The translations under genes and the position numbers were made by a program. A DNA stretch of 64,000 nucleotides from Alishewanella jeotgali KCTC 22429 (GTDB lineage: Bacteria; Pseudomonadota; Gammaproteobacteria; Enterobacterales; Alteromonadaceae), in the NCBI RefSeq assembly GCF_000245735.1, contig NZ_AHTH01000009.1, positions 62,001 through 126,000 of the forward strand, read 5' to 3'. Below, piece by piece: positions 30,137-40,673 of this stretch. The notes under the pieces are model-generated. The model ran no database searches. It saw only the letters and a list, made by a program, of their open reading frames with translations, and had not been told where the DNA came from. Numbering within the stretch: position 1 is the stretch's first letter; every line of letters begins with the position of its first letter.

Positions 30137-32257
30137 TTAAGCTTCTGTAGCCGCTTCTGCAGCTGGTTTCGCCGTGGCTTCTTTGATGCTCAGACGCACG
30201 CGGCCTTGCTTATCCACTTCCAGTACTTTCACTGCCACTTTCTGGCCAACCTGCAGATGGTCGGCAACATTCGCTACGCGCTCATCAGAGATTTGTGAAA
30301 TATGCACCAGACCATCTTTACCTGGCAGCACATTAACGAAAGCACCGAAATCAACGATCCGTACTACTTCGCCCTGGTAGATAGCACCAACTTCAATCTC
30401 TGCAGTAATAGCATTGATCTTATCGATGGCAATCTGCGCCGCTTTCGCGGTGGTGGCAGCAATCTTAATGCTACCGTCATCTTCCAGCTCGATAGTGGTA
30501 CCGGACTCTTCAGTGATCTGACGGATTACGGCGCCACCTTTACCGATAACTTCACGGATTTTCTCCGGGTTAATCTTCATGGTGTAGATGCGCGGTGCAT
30601 ACTCAGACATCTCTGAGCGGTGCGAGCTAATTGCCTGATCCATCACATTCAGAATATGCAGACGAGCCGCTTTCGCTTGCTTCAGCGCGATTTGCATAAT
30701 TTCCTGAGTGATACCATCGATCTTGATATCCATCTGCAGTGCTGTGATACCTTCAGCTGTACCGGCCACTTTAAAGTCCATATCGCCCAGGTGATCTTCA
30801 TCGCCCAGAATGTCAGACAGCACGACGAAGTCATCACCTTCTTTGACCAGACCCATGGCAATACCGGCCACTGAGGCTTTGATCGGTACACCGGCATCCA
30901 TCAGCGCCAGCGACGAACCACAGACTGACGCCATTGAGCTTGAACCATTTGATTCAGTAATTTCTGAAACCACACGCACCGTGTACGGGAACTCATCAAA
31001 CGACGGCATTACCGCCTGCACACCACGCTTAGCCAGACGACCGTGGCCGATTTCACGGCGCTTTGGTGAGCCCATCATGCCGGTTTCGCCCACTGAGTAC
31101 GGAGGGAAGTTGTAGTGCAGCATAAAGGTATCGTTTTTGGCACTCAGTAAATCGTCAACACTTTGCGCATCGCGCGCCGTACCTAAGGTCGCAGTCACCA
31201 GCGCCTGAGTTTCCCCCCGGGTGAACAGGGCTGAACCGTGAGTACGTGGTAACACACCGGTCATCACGCTTAAACCACGGATCATTTCCGGATCACGGCC
31301 ATCGATACGCGGCTCACCTTTGGTAATACGGCCGCGTACCACTTTTGATTCCAGATTATGGAAAATTTCGCCGACTTCAGTCAGGTTCAGCGCTTCGCCC
31401 TCTGCCAGCTCAGCGGATAATTTTTCAATCAGCGCGGCTTTGATTTCACCAATCCGCTCATAGCGTTTGGCTTTTTCGGTAATGCGGTAAGCATCGCCCA
31501 AATCGGCAGTCGCCAGCTCGGCGATTTTTGCGATCAGGGCGTCGTTCTTCGCTGGAGCAACCCAGTTCCAGGCTGGCTTAGCAGCTTCGCCGGCAAATTC
31601 AACGATGGCATTGATCGCAGTTTGCATTTGCTGGTGACCGTACATAACGGCGCCTAACATCACGTCTTCTGACAGGATACCGGCTTCTGATTCCACCATT
31701 AACACCGCGTTCTGCGTACCGGCAACCACTAAGTCCAACTTAGAGGTTTTCAGTTCTTCTTCTGATGGGTTTAACACGTACTGGTTATTGATATAACCGA
31801 CACGGGCCGCACCGATAGGGCCACTGAACGGGATCCCAGAGATGGCTAAGGCGGCAGATGTACCAATCAGCGCAACGATATCCGGCTGAATTTCCGGCTG
31901 TACTGACACCACAGTGGCAACAACCTGTACTTCGTTAGTGAAGCCTTCCGGGAACAGTGGGCGAATTGGCCGGTCGATTAGACGTGAGGTTAACGTCTCG
32001 CCTTCGCTTGGTCGGCCTTCACGTTTGAAAAAGCCACCCGGGATCCGGCCAGCTGCATACATTTTTTCCTGGTAGTTTACGGTTAACGGAAAGAAGTCCT
32101 GACCAGGCTTAGCTTCTTTTTTGCCCACTACTGTTACTAAAACAGCAGTATCTCCCAGACTGGCCAGCACTGCGGCATCTGCCTGACGGGCGATAACGCC
32201 GGTTTCTAAAGTAAAGGTGTGTTGGCCGAACTGGAATGATTTTACGATGGGAGTCAC
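30137..32257 (-). CDS. pnp: Polynucleotide phosphorylase
   Basis: A 706-residue phosphorolytic 3'-5' exoribonuclease (E. coli 711). Two RNase PH domains, with [15 protein letters not shown] in the second; C-terminal KH ([20 protein letters not shown]) and S1 ([19 protein letters not shown]) domains bind RNA. The C terminus is alanine/lysine rich. Located after rpsO across a terminator-like hairpin, as in E. coli, where pnp is autoregulated through its leader with RNase III; the leader here is 32258-32385. Confidence 0.97.
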   Translation of the reverse strand: MTPIVKSFQFGQHTFTLETGVIARQADAAVLASLGDTAVLVTVVGKKEAKPGQDFFPLTVNYQEKMYAAGRIPGGFFKREGRPSEGETLTSRLIDRPIRPLFPEGFTNEVQVVATVVSVQPEIQPDIVALIGTSAALAISGIPFSGPIGAARVGYINNQYVLNPSEEELKTSKLDLVVAGTQNAVLMVESEAGILSEDVMLGAVMYGHQQMQTAINAIVEFAGEAAKPAWNWVAPAKNDALIAKIAELATADLGDAYRITEKAKRYERIGEIKAALIEKLSAELAEGEALNLTEVGEIFHNLESKVVRGRITKGEPRIDGRDPEMIRGLSVMTGVLPRTHGSALFTRGETQALVTATLGTARDAQSVDDLLSAKNDTFMLHYNFPPYSVGETGMMGSPKRREIGHGRLAKRGVQAVMPSFDEFPYTVRVVSEITESNGSSSMASVCGSSLALMDAGVPIKASVAGIAMGLVKEGDDFVVLSDILGDEDHLGDMDFKVAGTAEGITALQMDIKIDGITQEIMQIALKQAKAARLHILNVMDQAISSHRSEMSEYAPRIYTMKINPEKIREVIGKGGAVIRQITEESGTTIELEDDGSIKIAATTAKAAQIAIDKINAITAEIEVGAIYQGEVVRIVDFGAFVNVLPGKDGLVHISQISDERVANVADHLQVGQKVAVKVLEVDKQGRVRLSIKEATAKPAAEAATEA

Positions 32258-32385
32258 GTGGTGTTTTCCTTTGTCTTAATCGCCGAATTGCGATGTGTTG
32301 CTCTGTTTTATTTGCTTGCTTAGTATACTCTGTAAGCTGTGACAAAAGATAGTTCCGTTCTTTTGCCAGAAAAAATTTTGGCCAT

Positions 32386-32410
32386 AAAAAAAGAGGCCCG
32401 AAAGCCTCTT
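32386..32410 (-). terminator. Intrinsic terminator/attenuator between rpsO and pnp
   Basis: Reading leftwards, stem AAGAGGC / GCCTCTT with a six-base loop is followed by a run of Ts. It is placed just after the rpsO stop, equivalent to the partial terminator between rpsO and pnp in E. coli. Confidence 0.8.
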
Positions 32411-32426
32411 CTTTTACTGACGTCGA

Positions 32427-32696
32427 TTAACGACGTAAGCCTAAACGCTCGATCAGGCTGCTGTAACGCGCCAGATCTTTGCCTTTCAGGTAGTCTAACA
32501 GTTTACGGCGCTGGCTAACCATGCGCAGCAGACCACGACGTGAGTGGAAGTCGTGCTTGTGCTCGGCAAAGTGGCCTTGCAGGTGGTTGATAGAAGCGGT
32601 TAACAGAGCAACCTGTACTTCTGGTGAACCGGTGTCGCCCGCTTTAACAGCGTATTCAGCAACGATTTGTGCTTTTTGAGCAGCGCTTAATGACAT
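32427..32696 (-). CDS. rpsO: 30S ribosomal protein uS15
   Basis: An 89-residue ribosomal protein S15, exactly the E. coli length. Conserved [20 protein letters not shown] and [22 protein letters not shown] segments bind the 16S rRNA three-way junction. Standard place between truB and pnp. Confidence 0.98.
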   Translation of the reverse strand: MSLSAAQKAQIVAEYAVKAGDTGSPEVQVALLTASINHLQGHFAEHKHDFHSRRGLLRMVSQRRKLLDYLKGKDLARYSSLIERLGLRR

Positions 32697-32795
32697 GGTA
32701 TGTCTCCAAATGTGAGTGAACTAAGATACGCTAACCGCCGATCACTCATCCAGCGGCAGCAAAACTGCCGACGCATTGTACAGGGCCGGCCTGTT

Positions 32796-33746
32796 TTAAG
32801 CAAGTAAACTGCTGTCGTCGGCAACTGTCGGTGCTAACGCCGCCAGATTAATCAGTCGCCGGCTACTCAGTTCGCCAGACACAATTTCACCAATACCCAA
32901 CAACTGACCTGATTCGGCATAAAGCTTTACCACTTCGGCATCAGCGGCGGCAACCTGACAACTCTGGCCATGCATAATGGCTTTTTGCTGCGCAGCATCC
33001 AGAACCTGGCTGGGTAAGCCCTGTAACCCGGCATCCATCGGTAACAGTAATGCATCCAACGCCGCCCAGTCCTGCTGTTCATTAAGCCCTTCCAGCTGTT
33101 GCGGTGTGACCATTTGCGCCGCCTGAAAAGGCCCTACCTGCACCCGGTGCAACCGGCTGACATGAGCCCCACAGCCCAGTAGTTCACCCAGATCGTCGAT
33201 CAGAGTGCGGATATAGGTGCCTTTGGAGCAATGCACAATAAAATCTGCGGTCTGTGCCGTACGTGACAGCAACTCAAAACGATAGATACTGATCGGGCGC
33301 GCTTCGCGTGGCACCTCAATGCCCTGCCGGGCGTATTTGTACAGGGGCTGCCCCTGATACTTCAACGCCGAGAACATCGTCGGCACCTGTAAAATATCCC
33401 CGCTCAATTGCTGCATCGCAGCTGCTAGCTGCGCGTCGCTAAAACTGACCGCTTTTTCACTCACCACTTCGCCTTCGGCATCACTGGTGGTGGTGCGGAT
33501 ACCAAAGGTGGCCGTCACCTGATAGGTTTTATCGGTATCCAGCAAAAATTGGCTAAACTTAGTGGCCTCGCCAAAACAGATGGGGAGCAAACCGGACGCC
33601 ATTGGATCCAGCGCGCCGGTATGGCCGGCTTTTTGTGCCTGATATAACCAACGTACCCGTTGTAAAATACCGTTACTACTGACTTCTAACGGCTTATCCA
33701 GCAGCAAGATGCCATGCACTGGCCGGGCATTTTTACGGGCGCGCAT
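32796..33746 (-). CDS. truB: tRNA pseudouridine-55 synthase
   Basis: A 316-residue TruB (E. coli 314). The catalytic aspartate is in HTGALDPMASGLLP near residue 45; KPLEVSSNG and YIRTLIDDLG are other family motifs; a C-terminal PUA-like domain completes it. It isomerises U55 in the T-arm of tRNAs. It starts at the base where rbfA ends, consistent with coupling. Confidence 0.96.
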   Translation of the reverse strand: MRARKNARPVHGILLLDKPLEVSSNGILQRVRWLYQAQKAGHTGALDPMASGLLPICFGEATKFSQFLLDTDKTYQVTATFGIRTTTSDAEGEVVSEKAVSFSDAQLAAAMQQLSGDILQVPTMFSALKYQGQPLYKYARQGIEVPREARPISIYRFELLSRTAQTADFIVHCSKGTYIRTLIDDLGELLGCGAHVSRLHRVQVGPFQAAQMVTPQQLEGLNEQQDWAALDALLLPMDAGLQGLPSQVLDAAQQKAIMHGQSCQVAAADAEVVKLYAESGQLLGIGEIVSGELSSRRLINLAALAPTVADDSSLLA

Positions 33747-34153
33747 TATTCCAGTTCTTCCGCTTCCGGGTTCGGGCCAGCTTGTTGACGCTTACGCTCG
33801 TCATCCTTGCGTACCGTATCCACCAGATTGGCCATCCGAATGCCCTCATTCAGCGACTGATCGAAGGCAAAGCGAATATGTGGCACGATACGGGTTTGGA
33901 TCCTTTTGCCAATTAAACTACGGATAAAACCTGAAGCATCATTCAGGATCTTCAGGTTATCTTCGACCTTGCTGTCATCCATACCAAGAAAGGTCACAAA
34001 CACCTTGGCATGTGATAAGTCACGTGACACTTCAACATCGGAGACGGTGATCATGGTATGCAGCCGTGGATCTTTAATTTCACGTTGCAGGATCACCGCC
34101 ATCTCTTTCTTCATCTGTTGTGACAGACGGTCAACACGGGAAAATTCTTTCAT
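33746..34153 (-). CDS. rbfA: Ribosome-binding factor A
   Basis: A 135-residue KH-type 30S maturation factor acting on the 5' region of 16S rRNA. Starts [18 protein letters not shown]; conserved [25 protein letters not shown] 34153 is chosen; the extension to 34216 has no family similarity. The C-terminal tail is charged. Part of the infB operon. Confidence 0.94.
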   Translation of the reverse strand: MKEFSRVDRLSQQMKKEMAVILQREIKDPRLHTMITVSDVEVSRDLSHAKVFVTFLGMDDSKVEDNLKILNDASGFIRSLIGKRIQTRIVPHIRFAFDQSLNEGIRMANLVDTVRKDDERKRQQAGPNPEAEELE

Positions 34154-34249
34154 TATCTTATCCTTAGTCTCATGCCGCAGCGTAGTGCTGCCGAGACTTA
34201 AACACAACAGGGGCAACCTGTGCCCCTGTTTATCGGTAAGCCGTTGCTA

Positions 34250-36925
34250 TTATAGCGTACGTTCTACCTGGATCGTTTCAAACACTTCGATCTGATCGCC
34301 TTCGCGCACATCGTTGTAGTTCTTCACACCGATACCACATTCAAAGCCCTGACGTACTTCGCTAACGTCATCTTTAAAGCGACGCAGCGATTCCAGTTCG
34401 CCTTCAAAGATCACCACGTTATCACGCAGTACACGGATTGGCGCATTGCGCTTGATGATACCTTCGGTCACCATACAGCCGGCGATAGCGCCAAACTTCG
34501 GTGAGCGGAACACATCGCGCACCTGAGCCAGACCAATGATCTGTTGCTTAAACTCTGGCGCCAGCATACCGGTCATTGCCTGTTTCACTTCGTCTAACAG
34601 CTCATAAATGATGCTGTAGTAACGCAGATCCAGACCTTCGTCCTCGACCAGTTTACGGGCCGAACCATCAGCACGGACGTTAAAGCCGATAATAATGGCA
34701 GAAGAGGCCGCAGCCAGCGAGACGTCAGTTTCAGTAATACCGCCTACACCTGAACCGACAATCTTCACCTTCACTTCGTCCGTTGACAGCTTCATCAACG
34801 ATTCTGTGATCGCTTCCACTGAACCTTGTACGTCTGCTTTCAGCACGATATTCAGCTCAGATACATCGCCTTCAGACATGTTGGCGAACATATTCTCCAG
34901 CTTCGCTTTCTGCTGCCGCGCCAGTTTCACATCGCGGAACTTGCCCTGACGGTACAGCGCTACTTCACGGGCTTTACGCTCGTCTTTCACCACTGTTACC
35001 TCGTCACCAGCTTGCGGTACACCGGACAGACCTAAAATCTCGACCGGAATTGACGGGCCGGCAGTTTTCACTTCTTTACCGTTTTCGTCACGCATGGCGC
35101 GCACGCGGCCGTACTCAAAGCCACACAGCACCACATCGCCCTGAGTCAGGGTGCCTTCCTGTACCAGGATAGAGGCGACCGGACCACGGCCTTTGTCCAA
35201 GCGGGATTCGATGACCACGCCCTTCGCCAGGCCTTTATGGACAGCTTGTAATTCCAGCAGTTCCGCCTGGTTCAGAATGGCTTCCAGCAGGTCGTCGATG
35301 CCCTGACCGGTTTTAGCCGACACCGGTACAAACTGCGTATCGCCGCCCCATTCTTCCGAAATGACGCCATACTGCGACAACTCATTCCGCACCCGGTCGA
35401 TATCAGCAGTCGGTTTATCGACTTTCGTTACCGCAACCACTAACGGTGCATTACCGGCTTTGGCGTGCTGGATCGCTTCTTTGGTTTGCGGCATCACACC
35501 GTCGTCGGCGGCCACAACCAGAATAACAATATCTGTTGCTTTGGCACCACGTGCCCGCATCGAGGTAAAGGCGGCGTGACCCGGTGTATCCAGGAAAGTC
35601 ACCATACCGCGTGGCGTTTCTACATGATAAGCACCGATATGCTGAGTAATACCACCGGCTTCACCGGCTGCGACCTTGGCTTTACGGATATAATCCAGTA
35701 ATGAGGTCTTACCGTGGTCAACGTGACCCATAACAGTCACCACAGGTGCGCGTGGCTCCAGCTCGCCCTGACCTTCACGGTCCGACATCACTGCTTCTTC
35801 CAGTTCGTTTTCCTTGGTCAGAATAAACTTATGGCCCATTTCTTCACAGACAATAGCCGCAGTTTCCTGATCAATGACCTGGTTGATGGTAGCCATAGCG
35901 CCCATCTTCATCATCACTTTGATCACTTCCGACGCTTTGACCGCCATTTTCGCTGCCAATTCGGCCACGGTGATGGTTTCACCAATCTTAACTTCACGCT
36001 CTACCGGCTGTGCTGGCTTATTAAAGCCGTGCTGCATGCTGGTAGGGGTTTTCTTTTTCTTGGCATGCCGGTTCGCGCGGTTAAAGGCTTCTTTATCATT
36101 GGCCTCATCTTTACCTTTCTTCGCTTTTGCTACCGGGGCTTTTTTACCTACGCCACGACGACCCGCACGCTCTTCTTTAGCATCGACTTCATCTTCAGCC
36201 TGCTTGGCGAATTTATTGCTGGTCAGATGGTAATCGTCGGCATCAGAACGGGTTGTTTCCTGCTGTGACCAGCGCTCACCATTTTCTTCGGCCAGCTTGC
36301 GGGCGGCTTCAACCTGACGCGCAGCTTCTTCTTCCAGCTTACGCAGAGCTTCCGCTTCCTGCTGCTTACGAATACGCTCCGCTTCTTTGCGGGCTTCTTC
36401 TTTCGCAGCACGGCGAGCCGCTTCTTCCGGGTCATCTTTATTGACCGGCGCTGCCGTTTTTTGCTCTTCGCGTTTCTTCGCTTCAGCGGCACGACGCTCG
36501 GCTTCTTCTTTCGCCTTTAACTGGGCGGCTTCACGCGCTTTACGTTCTGCTTCCAGTCGTGCGGCTTCGGCCTGCTCTTCGGCGATGCGGGCTTCTTCCT
36601 GCGCTTTTAGCGTGGCTTCATCCAGCATTGGCTTTTTGATATAGGTTTTTTGCTTACGCACTTCCACCTGGATTTCCCGGTTACGGCCAGCGCCGCCGGC
36701 CACACTCAGGGTGGTTTTTTCTTTGCGCTTTAACGTCAGTTTTGCCGGCTCAGCTGGCTTGCCGCCATGCTGCTTGCTCAGGTGCTCTAATAACGCCTTT
36801 TTCTCGTCTTCGGTTACCGTCTGGCCCTGGGCCTTGGTAATACCTGCATCAGCAAATTGTTGCACTAACCGATCAACAGTAGTACCGACATCACTGGCCA
36901 GTTTTTCTATGGTGACTTCTGCCAT
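34250..36925 (-). CDS. infB: Translation initiation factor IF-2
   Basis: An 891-residue IF-2 (E. coli 890). Order: IF2_N domain, a long charged A/E/K/R coiled segment (residues ~85-240), a second IF2_N-type domain, then the GTPase with G1 GHVDHGKT, G3 DTPGHAAF and G4 TKVDKP, followed by domains II-IV that bind fMet-tRNA. In-frame internal start codons could give a shorter form as in E. coli; this was not resolved. It follows nusA by 25 bp. Confidence 0.97.
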   Translation of the reverse strand: MAEVTIEKLASDVGTTVDRLVQQFADAGITKAQGQTVTEDEKKALLEHLSKQHGGKPAEPAKLTLKRKEKTTLSVAGGAGRNREIQVEVRKQKTYIKKPMLDEATLKAQEEARIAEEQAEAARLEAERKAREAAQLKAKEEAERRAAEAKKREEQKTAAPVNKDDPEEAARRAAKEEARKEAERIRKQQEAEALRKLEEEAARQVEAARKLAEENGERWSQQETTRSDADDYHLTSNKFAKQAEDEVDAKEERAGRRGVGKKAPVAKAKKGKDEANDKEAFNRANRHAKKKKTPTSMQHGFNKPAQPVEREVKIGETITVAELAAKMAVKASEVIKVMMKMGAMATINQVIDQETAAIVCEEMGHKFILTKENELEEAVMSDREGQGELEPRAPVVTVMGHVDHGKTSLLDYIRKAKVAAGEAGGITQHIGAYHVETPRGMVTFLDTPGHAAFTSMRARGAKATDIVILVVAADDGVMPQTKEAIQHAKAGNAPLVVAVTKVDKPTADIDRVRNELSQYGVISEEWGGDTQFVPVSAKTGQGIDDLLEAILNQAELLELQAVHKGLAKGVVIESRLDKGRGPVASILVQEGTLTQGDVVLCGFEYGRVRAMRDENGKEVKTAGPSIPVEILGLSGVPQAGDEVTVVKDERKAREVALYRQGKFRDVKLARQQKAKLENMFANMSEGDVSELNIVLKADVQGSVEAITESLMKLSTDEVKVKIVGSGVGGITETDVSLAAASSAIIIGFNVRADGSARKLVEDEGLDLRYYSIIYELLDEVKQAMTGMLAPEFKQQIIGLAQVRDVFRSPKFGAIAGCMVTEGIIKRNAPIRVLRDNVVIFEGELESLRRFKDDVSEVRQGFECGIGVKNYNDVREGDQIEVFETIQVERTL

Positions 36926-36950
36926 TTGTGTTGTTACCTCCGTTGACTAC

Positions 36951-38447
36951 TTAGTTACTTTCATTAAACCAGACGATATTACGGGCAGCCATAATCAGGG
37001 CTGCAGCTTTTTCTTCAGGCATTTCTACAATTTCTAACAAATCGTCGGTTCCTAATTCTGCCAGGTCATCCAGCGTGGTGACACCTTTGCTGGCAATAAC
37101 ATAAGCAGTATGGGTATCTAAACCTTCCAGTGCCAGTAACGCCTCAGACGGCTTAGCACCTTCCAGTGATTCTTCATTGGCCAGGGCGCGGGTAGTTAAC
37201 ACGTCCTTGGCACGACTACGCAGCAATTCAACGGTTTCTTCGTCCAGACCGTCAATTGATAACAGCTCACTGATCGGCACGTAGGCGATTTCTTCCAGTG
37301 TTGAGAAACCTTCTTCAACCAGCACTTCTGCGAAATCCTCATCGATTTCCAACGCGTCCATAAACTGCTGGCGAACTTTTTCGGTTTCTTCCTGATGCTT
37401 TTTCTTCATATCAGAAACCGACATCACGTTCAGCTCCCAACCGGTTAACTGGCTGGCTAAACGCACGTTCTGGCCGCTGCGGCCGATGGCCATCGCTAGG
37501 TTAGAATCCTCAACCGCGATATCCATCGAGTGGGCGTCTTCATCAACAATAATGGAGGCCACTTCCGCCGGTGCCATCGCATTAATGACAAACTGGGCGT
37601 CATTATCGTCATACAGTACGATATCAACCCGTTCACCACCCAGCTCGTTAGACACGGCCTGCACCCGGGAACCGCGCATACCTACGCAGGCACCGACAGG
37701 ATCAATGCGGCGATCGTTGCTCTTCACCGCGATCTTGGCGCGTGAACCTGGGTCGCGGGCGGCACCACGCAGTTCAATCATTTCTTCACCAATTTCCGGC
37801 ACTTCGATGCGGAATAATTCCAGCAGCATTTCCGGTTTGGCACGGCTTAAAAACAGCTGAGCACCTCGGGCTTCCGGCTTCACATCAAATAATAAGGCGC
37901 GAATACGATCACCCGGACGGTAGGTTTCGCGTGGTAACATTTCTTCGCGCGGTAACATGGCTTCGGCATTGTTACCCAGGTCAACGATGATGCTGTCACG
38001 GTTAACTTTTTTAACCACGCCAGTCACCAGCTCGCCGACCTGGTCCAGGTAAGCCTCTACCACTTGTGAACGTTCTGCTTCGCGGACTTTCTGCACGATC
38101 ACCTGCTTGGCCATCTGGGTGGTGATGCGGTCAAACTCAATTGATGGAATTTGCTCTTCGACAAAGTCACCAATTTTCAGATTCGGTTCGTCGTACTGTG
38201 CTGCCGATAAGGTGATTTCGCGGTACGGATGTTCCATTACGGCGTCATCGGCAACCACTTCCCAACGGCGGAAAGTTTCATAAGAGCCGGTTTTGCGGTC
38301 AATGCTAACGCGAACTTCGATATCGCCTTCATTTTTCTTTTTGGTGGCTGCAGCTAATGCGAATTCCAGCGCCTGGAAAATTTTTTCCCGCGGCACGGAT
38401 TTTTCATTCGACACCGCATCAACAACTAATAATATTTCTTTTGCCAT
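36951..38447 (-). CDS. nusA: Transcription termination/antitermination factor NusA
   Basis: A 498-residue NusA (E. coli 495): N-terminal polymerase-binding domain, S1 domain ([21 protein letters not shown]), KH1/KH2 ([20 protein letters not shown] read near residue 250; [18 protein letters not shown] near 320), and two acidic C-terminal repeats typical of gammaproteobacteria. Lies between rimP and infB. Confidence 0.97.
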   Translation of the reverse strand: MAKEILLVVDAVSNEKSVPREKIFQALEFALAAATKKKNEGDIEVRVSIDRKTGSYETFRRWEVVADDAVMEHPYREITLSAAQYDEPNLKIGDFVEEQIPSIEFDRITTQMAKQVIVQKVREAERSQVVEAYLDQVGELVTGVVKKVNRDSIIVDLGNNAEAMLPREEMLPRETYRPGDRIRALLFDVKPEARGAQLFLSRAKPEMLLELFRIEVPEIGEEMIELRGAARDPGSRAKIAVKSNDRRIDPVGACVGMRGSRVQAVSNELGGERVDIVLYDDNDAQFVINAMAPAEVASIIVDEDAHSMDIAVEDSNLAMAIGRSGQNVRLASQLTGWELNVMSVSDMKKKHQEETEKVRQQFMDALEIDEDFAEVLVEEGFSTLEEIAYVPISELLSIDGLDEETVELLRSRAKDVLTTRALANEESLEGAKPSEALLALEGLDTHTAYVIASKGVTTLDDLAELGTDDLLEIVEMPEEKAAALIMAARNIVWFNESN

Positions 38448-38481
38448 GGTCTATGCCTCGTTCTGATGCTACCCGGGCCGG

Positions 38482-38937
38482 TTAAAATACCGGCACCACG
38501 TTTGCTTTATCAATGTTATCGACAAGCAAACTAAAGGGTTTGCCATCTACTTCCATTACCAACATATCGCCATCAAGCGCCGTTAGTATGCCTTTAAATT
38601 TGCGCCGGCCGTCCTGAGGTACAGTCAATTTAACCTCGATTTTCTGGCCAACGTAGCGTGCGAATTGTGCTTCGGTAAATAATGGGCGATCCAGGCCGGG
38701 AGACGAGACTTCCAGCGTATATTCCGTTGGGATAGGATCTTCAACATCTAGCAGAGCACTAACTTCACGACTGACCACGGCACAATCATCAACAGTGATG
38801 CCATCGTCTTTATCGATAAAGATTCGCAGGGTGGTATGGCGGCCAGCACGGACCAGCTCGATACCCCATAATTGATAACCGGCTGCTTCCACAGTCGGTG
38901 TCAGCAGCTCAGTTAGTTGCTGTTCTTGTTTAGCCAA
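38482..38937 (-). CDS. rimP: Ribosome maturation factor RimP (TTG start)
   Basis: A 151-residue 30S assembly factor. Conserved LRIFIDKDDGITVDDCA and YTLEVSSPGLDRPLF. The frame could be extended to an ATG at 38955, but CGGAGG lies inside that extension, 5-9 bases before TTG 38937; translation from TTG gives a protein starting AKQEQQLTELL, the normal length. First protein gene after metY, as in E. coli. Confidence 0.93.
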   Translation of the reverse strand: MAKQEQQLTELLTPTVEAAGYQLWGIELVRAGRHTTLRIFIDKDDGITVDDCAVVSREVSALLDVEDPIPTEYTLEVSSPGLDRPLFTEAQFARYVGQKIEVKLTVPQDGRRKFKGILTALDGDMLVMEVDGKPFSLLVDNIDKANVVPVF

Positions 38938-38957
38938 AAAAGACCTCCGAAACACAA

Positions 38958-38982
38958 ATAAAAAATGGGCGAAGCGCCCATT
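38958..38982 (-). terminator. Intrinsic terminator between metY repeats and rimP
   Basis: Reading leftwards, stem AATGGGCG / CGCCCATT with loop CTT is followed by a T-run (TTTTTTATTTG). It would stop part of the tRNA transcript before rimP. Confidence 0.75.
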
Positions 38983-39010
38983 ACTACTTAAAACACGGAC
39001 TCCAGATGCG

Positions 39011-39034
39011 AAAACGCCCCGAACGAGCGGGGCG
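39011..39034 (-). terminator. Second hairpin terminator downstream of metY
   Basis: Reading leftwards, 7-bp stem CGCCCCG / CGGGGCG with six-base loop CTCGTT followed by TTTT. About 30 bp before the other terminator, giving two in tandem. Confidence 0.65.
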
Positions 39035-39084
39035 AATCAGTATCCAGACACTAACCATATCGCCAATGATTAATGTTTTAAATT

Positions 39085-39263
39085 TGGTTGCGCTAGCCGG
39101 ATTTCGACCTTCGCCCCGTGGTTATAAAGAGGAGCCCGAAGGCGCTTTCTATAATCACTTCTCACAATCAAGTTGGTTGCGGGAGCCGGATTTCGACCTT
39201 CGCCCCGTGGTTATAAAGAGGAGCCCGAGGGCGACTTTCTATAATCACTTCTAACAATCAAGT
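39085..39263 (-). repeat. Two tandem ~90-bp repeats seeded by the tRNA-fMet 3' end
   Basis: Two direct repeats, 39085-39173 and 39174-39263, abut the 3' end of the tRNA gene at 39264. On the plus strand each copy begins with the same 20 bases as the tRNA end (TGGTTGCGGGAGCCGGATTT; the far copy differs at two positions), then CGACCTTCGCCCCGTGG, then a shared non-tRNA stretch ending in ACAATCAAGT. The two copies differ by a few substitutions and one indel. Read with the tRNA (minus strand), each unit would end in CCGGCTCCCGCAACCA. This parallels the tRNA-end repeats downstream of E. coli tyrT. Confidence 0.88.
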
Positions 39264-39340
<77 letters not shown>

Positions 39341-39356
39341 TCCGTAACTGGCGCAC

Positions 39357-39385
39357 ATTATAACGTGCCTGAACTGTGTCCGCAA
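39357..39385 (-). promoter_or_regulatory. Promoter of tRNA-fMet
   Basis: On the minus strand TTGCGG (39380-39385) and a perfect TATAAT (39357-39362) are 17 bp apart. The -10 is followed by a GC-rich discriminator (GTGCGCC), typical of stable-RNA promoters under growth-rate control. Confidence 0.75.
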
Positions 39386-39403
39386 GGCATGCTTGCGTTA
39401 ATT

Positions 39404-39488
39404 TGGTGCCGAGAGCGGGACTTGAACCCGCACGTCCGAAGACACTACCCCCTCAAGATAGCGTGTCTACCAATTTCACCATCTCGGC
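39404..39488 (-). tRNA. leuU: tRNA-Leu (GAG)
   Basis: An 85-nt class II tRNA with encoded CCA. It begins GCCGAGATGGTGAAATTGG; the anticodon loop TTGAGGG gives GAG; a long variable arm (TGTCTTCGGACG) is present. It directly follows secG in the transcription direction, the same order as E. coli secG-leuU, and seven bases separate it from the secG stop. Confidence 0.97.
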
Positions 39489-39495
39489 GTAAAAC

Positions 39496-39831
39496 TTAAT
39501 TGCCTACCGGAATGTCGTTGACGTCATCTTTTTTGGCAGGGGCCTGCTCGGTCGTTACCGGAACAGACTGAAAGAAATCGCTGCCATCATCTGGCTTGCT
39601 TTGCTTAGCAGTAAAGTTACCCAGCACAATACTCAGCACAAAAAACAAAGTCGCCAGTACTGTAGTAGTCTTGGTCAGGAAATTACCGGTACCTGAAGAA
39701 CCAAATACTGTTGCCGAAGCGCCTGCACCGAACGCTGCGCCCATGCTGGCGCCTTTACCGTGCTGAATCAGTACCAGGCCAATCAAAGCCAGTGAAATTA
39801 ACAAATATAAAGCAATAAAAATCTCGTACAT
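39496..39831 (-). CDS. secG: Preprotein translocase subunit SecG
   Basis: A 111-residue SecG with two membrane helices (residues ~2-22 and ~52-72) around a conserved cytosolic loop GKGASMGAAFGAGAS. ATG 39831 (YEIFIALYLLI) is preferred over an upstream in-frame ATG inside tpiA. Acidic C-terminal tail. It starts after tpiA by two bases. Confidence 0.95.
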   Translation of the reverse strand: MYEIFIALYLLISLALIGLVLIQHGKGASMGAAFGAGASATVFGSSGTGNFLTKTTTVLATLFFVLSIVLGNFTAKQSKPDDGSDFFQSVPVTTEQAPAKKDDVNDIPVGN

Positions 39832-39833
39832 AC

Positions 39834-40571
39834 TTAGTCCTTTGCGCTCAGGCAAATTTGTACAAACTCATCAGGCTTTAAGCTGGCTCCGCCAACCAAA
39901 GCACCATTTATGTCTGGCTGTGCAAAAAGTGCTGCGCTGTTCGCTGCATTGACACTGCCGCCATATAAAATTCGTAACTGCGTTGCCGCTTCGGCATCAT
40001 AACGGCTTAATTCCGCCCGGATAAACGCATGTGTTAGCTGCGCCTGCTCCGGTGTTGCCGACTCGCCGGTACCAATGGCCCAAATTGGCTCATAGGCAAT
40101 TACCGATTTGCTCAGTAATTCGGGCTGCGAAGCATACACTGCAGCTAGTTGTTTCGCAAGAACCTGCTCAGTTTTTTCTTGCTGCCGCTCGGCCAGCGTT
40201 TCACCGATACAGAGCACCGGTGTAATGCCACCGGCAATAGCCGCAGCCACTTTCTGGGCAATCAAGCTATCGCTTTCAAACTGATATTGCCGCCGCTCTG
40301 AGTGACCAACCAGGCAATAGCTGGCTGATGCCTCTTTTAACAACGCAACGCTTAACTGACCGGTATAAGCACCTGCTTGCGCTGCGCTAACATCCTGCCC
40401 ACCTAACGCAAAGTTTCGTTGCGCCTTAAACACCGGCAGCAAGGTAGCCGGCGGACATACCAACACATCTACCGCAGCCGAAAGCGAGGCGACAGCCTCT
40501 GTTACCGTGCTAACCAGCTCACGGTTGCCATTCATCTTCCAGTTGGCTGCAATCAGAGGTTTAAGCGCCAT
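39834..40571 (-). CDS. tpiA: Triosephosphate isomerase
   Basis: A 245-residue TIM-barrel glycolytic enzyme. Lys in AANWKMNG, His in CLVGHSERR and catalytic Glu in AYEPIWAIGTG; phosphate loop LYGGSVNAAN. Between glmM and secG, a common gammaproteobacterial order outside enterics. A hairpin (40610-40633, AAGCTTGT/ACAAGCTT) lies in the glmM-tpiA gap. Confidence 0.97.
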   Translation of the reverse strand: MALKPLIAANWKMNGNRELVSTVTEAVASLSAAVDVLVCPPATLLPVFKAQRNFALGGQDVSAAQAGAYTGQLSVALLKEASASYCLVGHSERRQYQFESDSLIAQKVAAAIAGGITPVLCIGETLAERQQEKTEQVLAKQLAAVYASQPELLSKSVIAYEPIWAIGTGESATPEQAQLTHAFIRAELSRYDAEAATQLRILYGGSVNAANSAALFAQPDINGALVGGASLKPDEFVQICLSAKD

Positions 40572-40673
40572 TGATGGTTATCCATTACTAAAACGGGCTG
40601 ATAGTAACCAAGCTTGTCCGTTAGAACAAGCTTTTCGGTCATAATGGCGCTTGGTTGCACATTTTTTAACTGG

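Noticed and set aside
35465-36268. Several long plus-strand frames opposite infB
   Set aside because: Shadows of a strongly biased coding sequence; infB is complete and canonical.
39006-39254. Plus-strand frame with repeated FRPSPRGYKEEPEG-like peptide
   Set aside because: Produced by translating the metY tandem repeats; it follows the DNA repeat, has no Shine-Dalgarno and lies opposite the tRNA transcript.
39085-39263. Possible CRISPR array
   Set aside because: Only two units, units are adjacent with no spacers, each unit contains tRNA sequence, and no cas gene is near.
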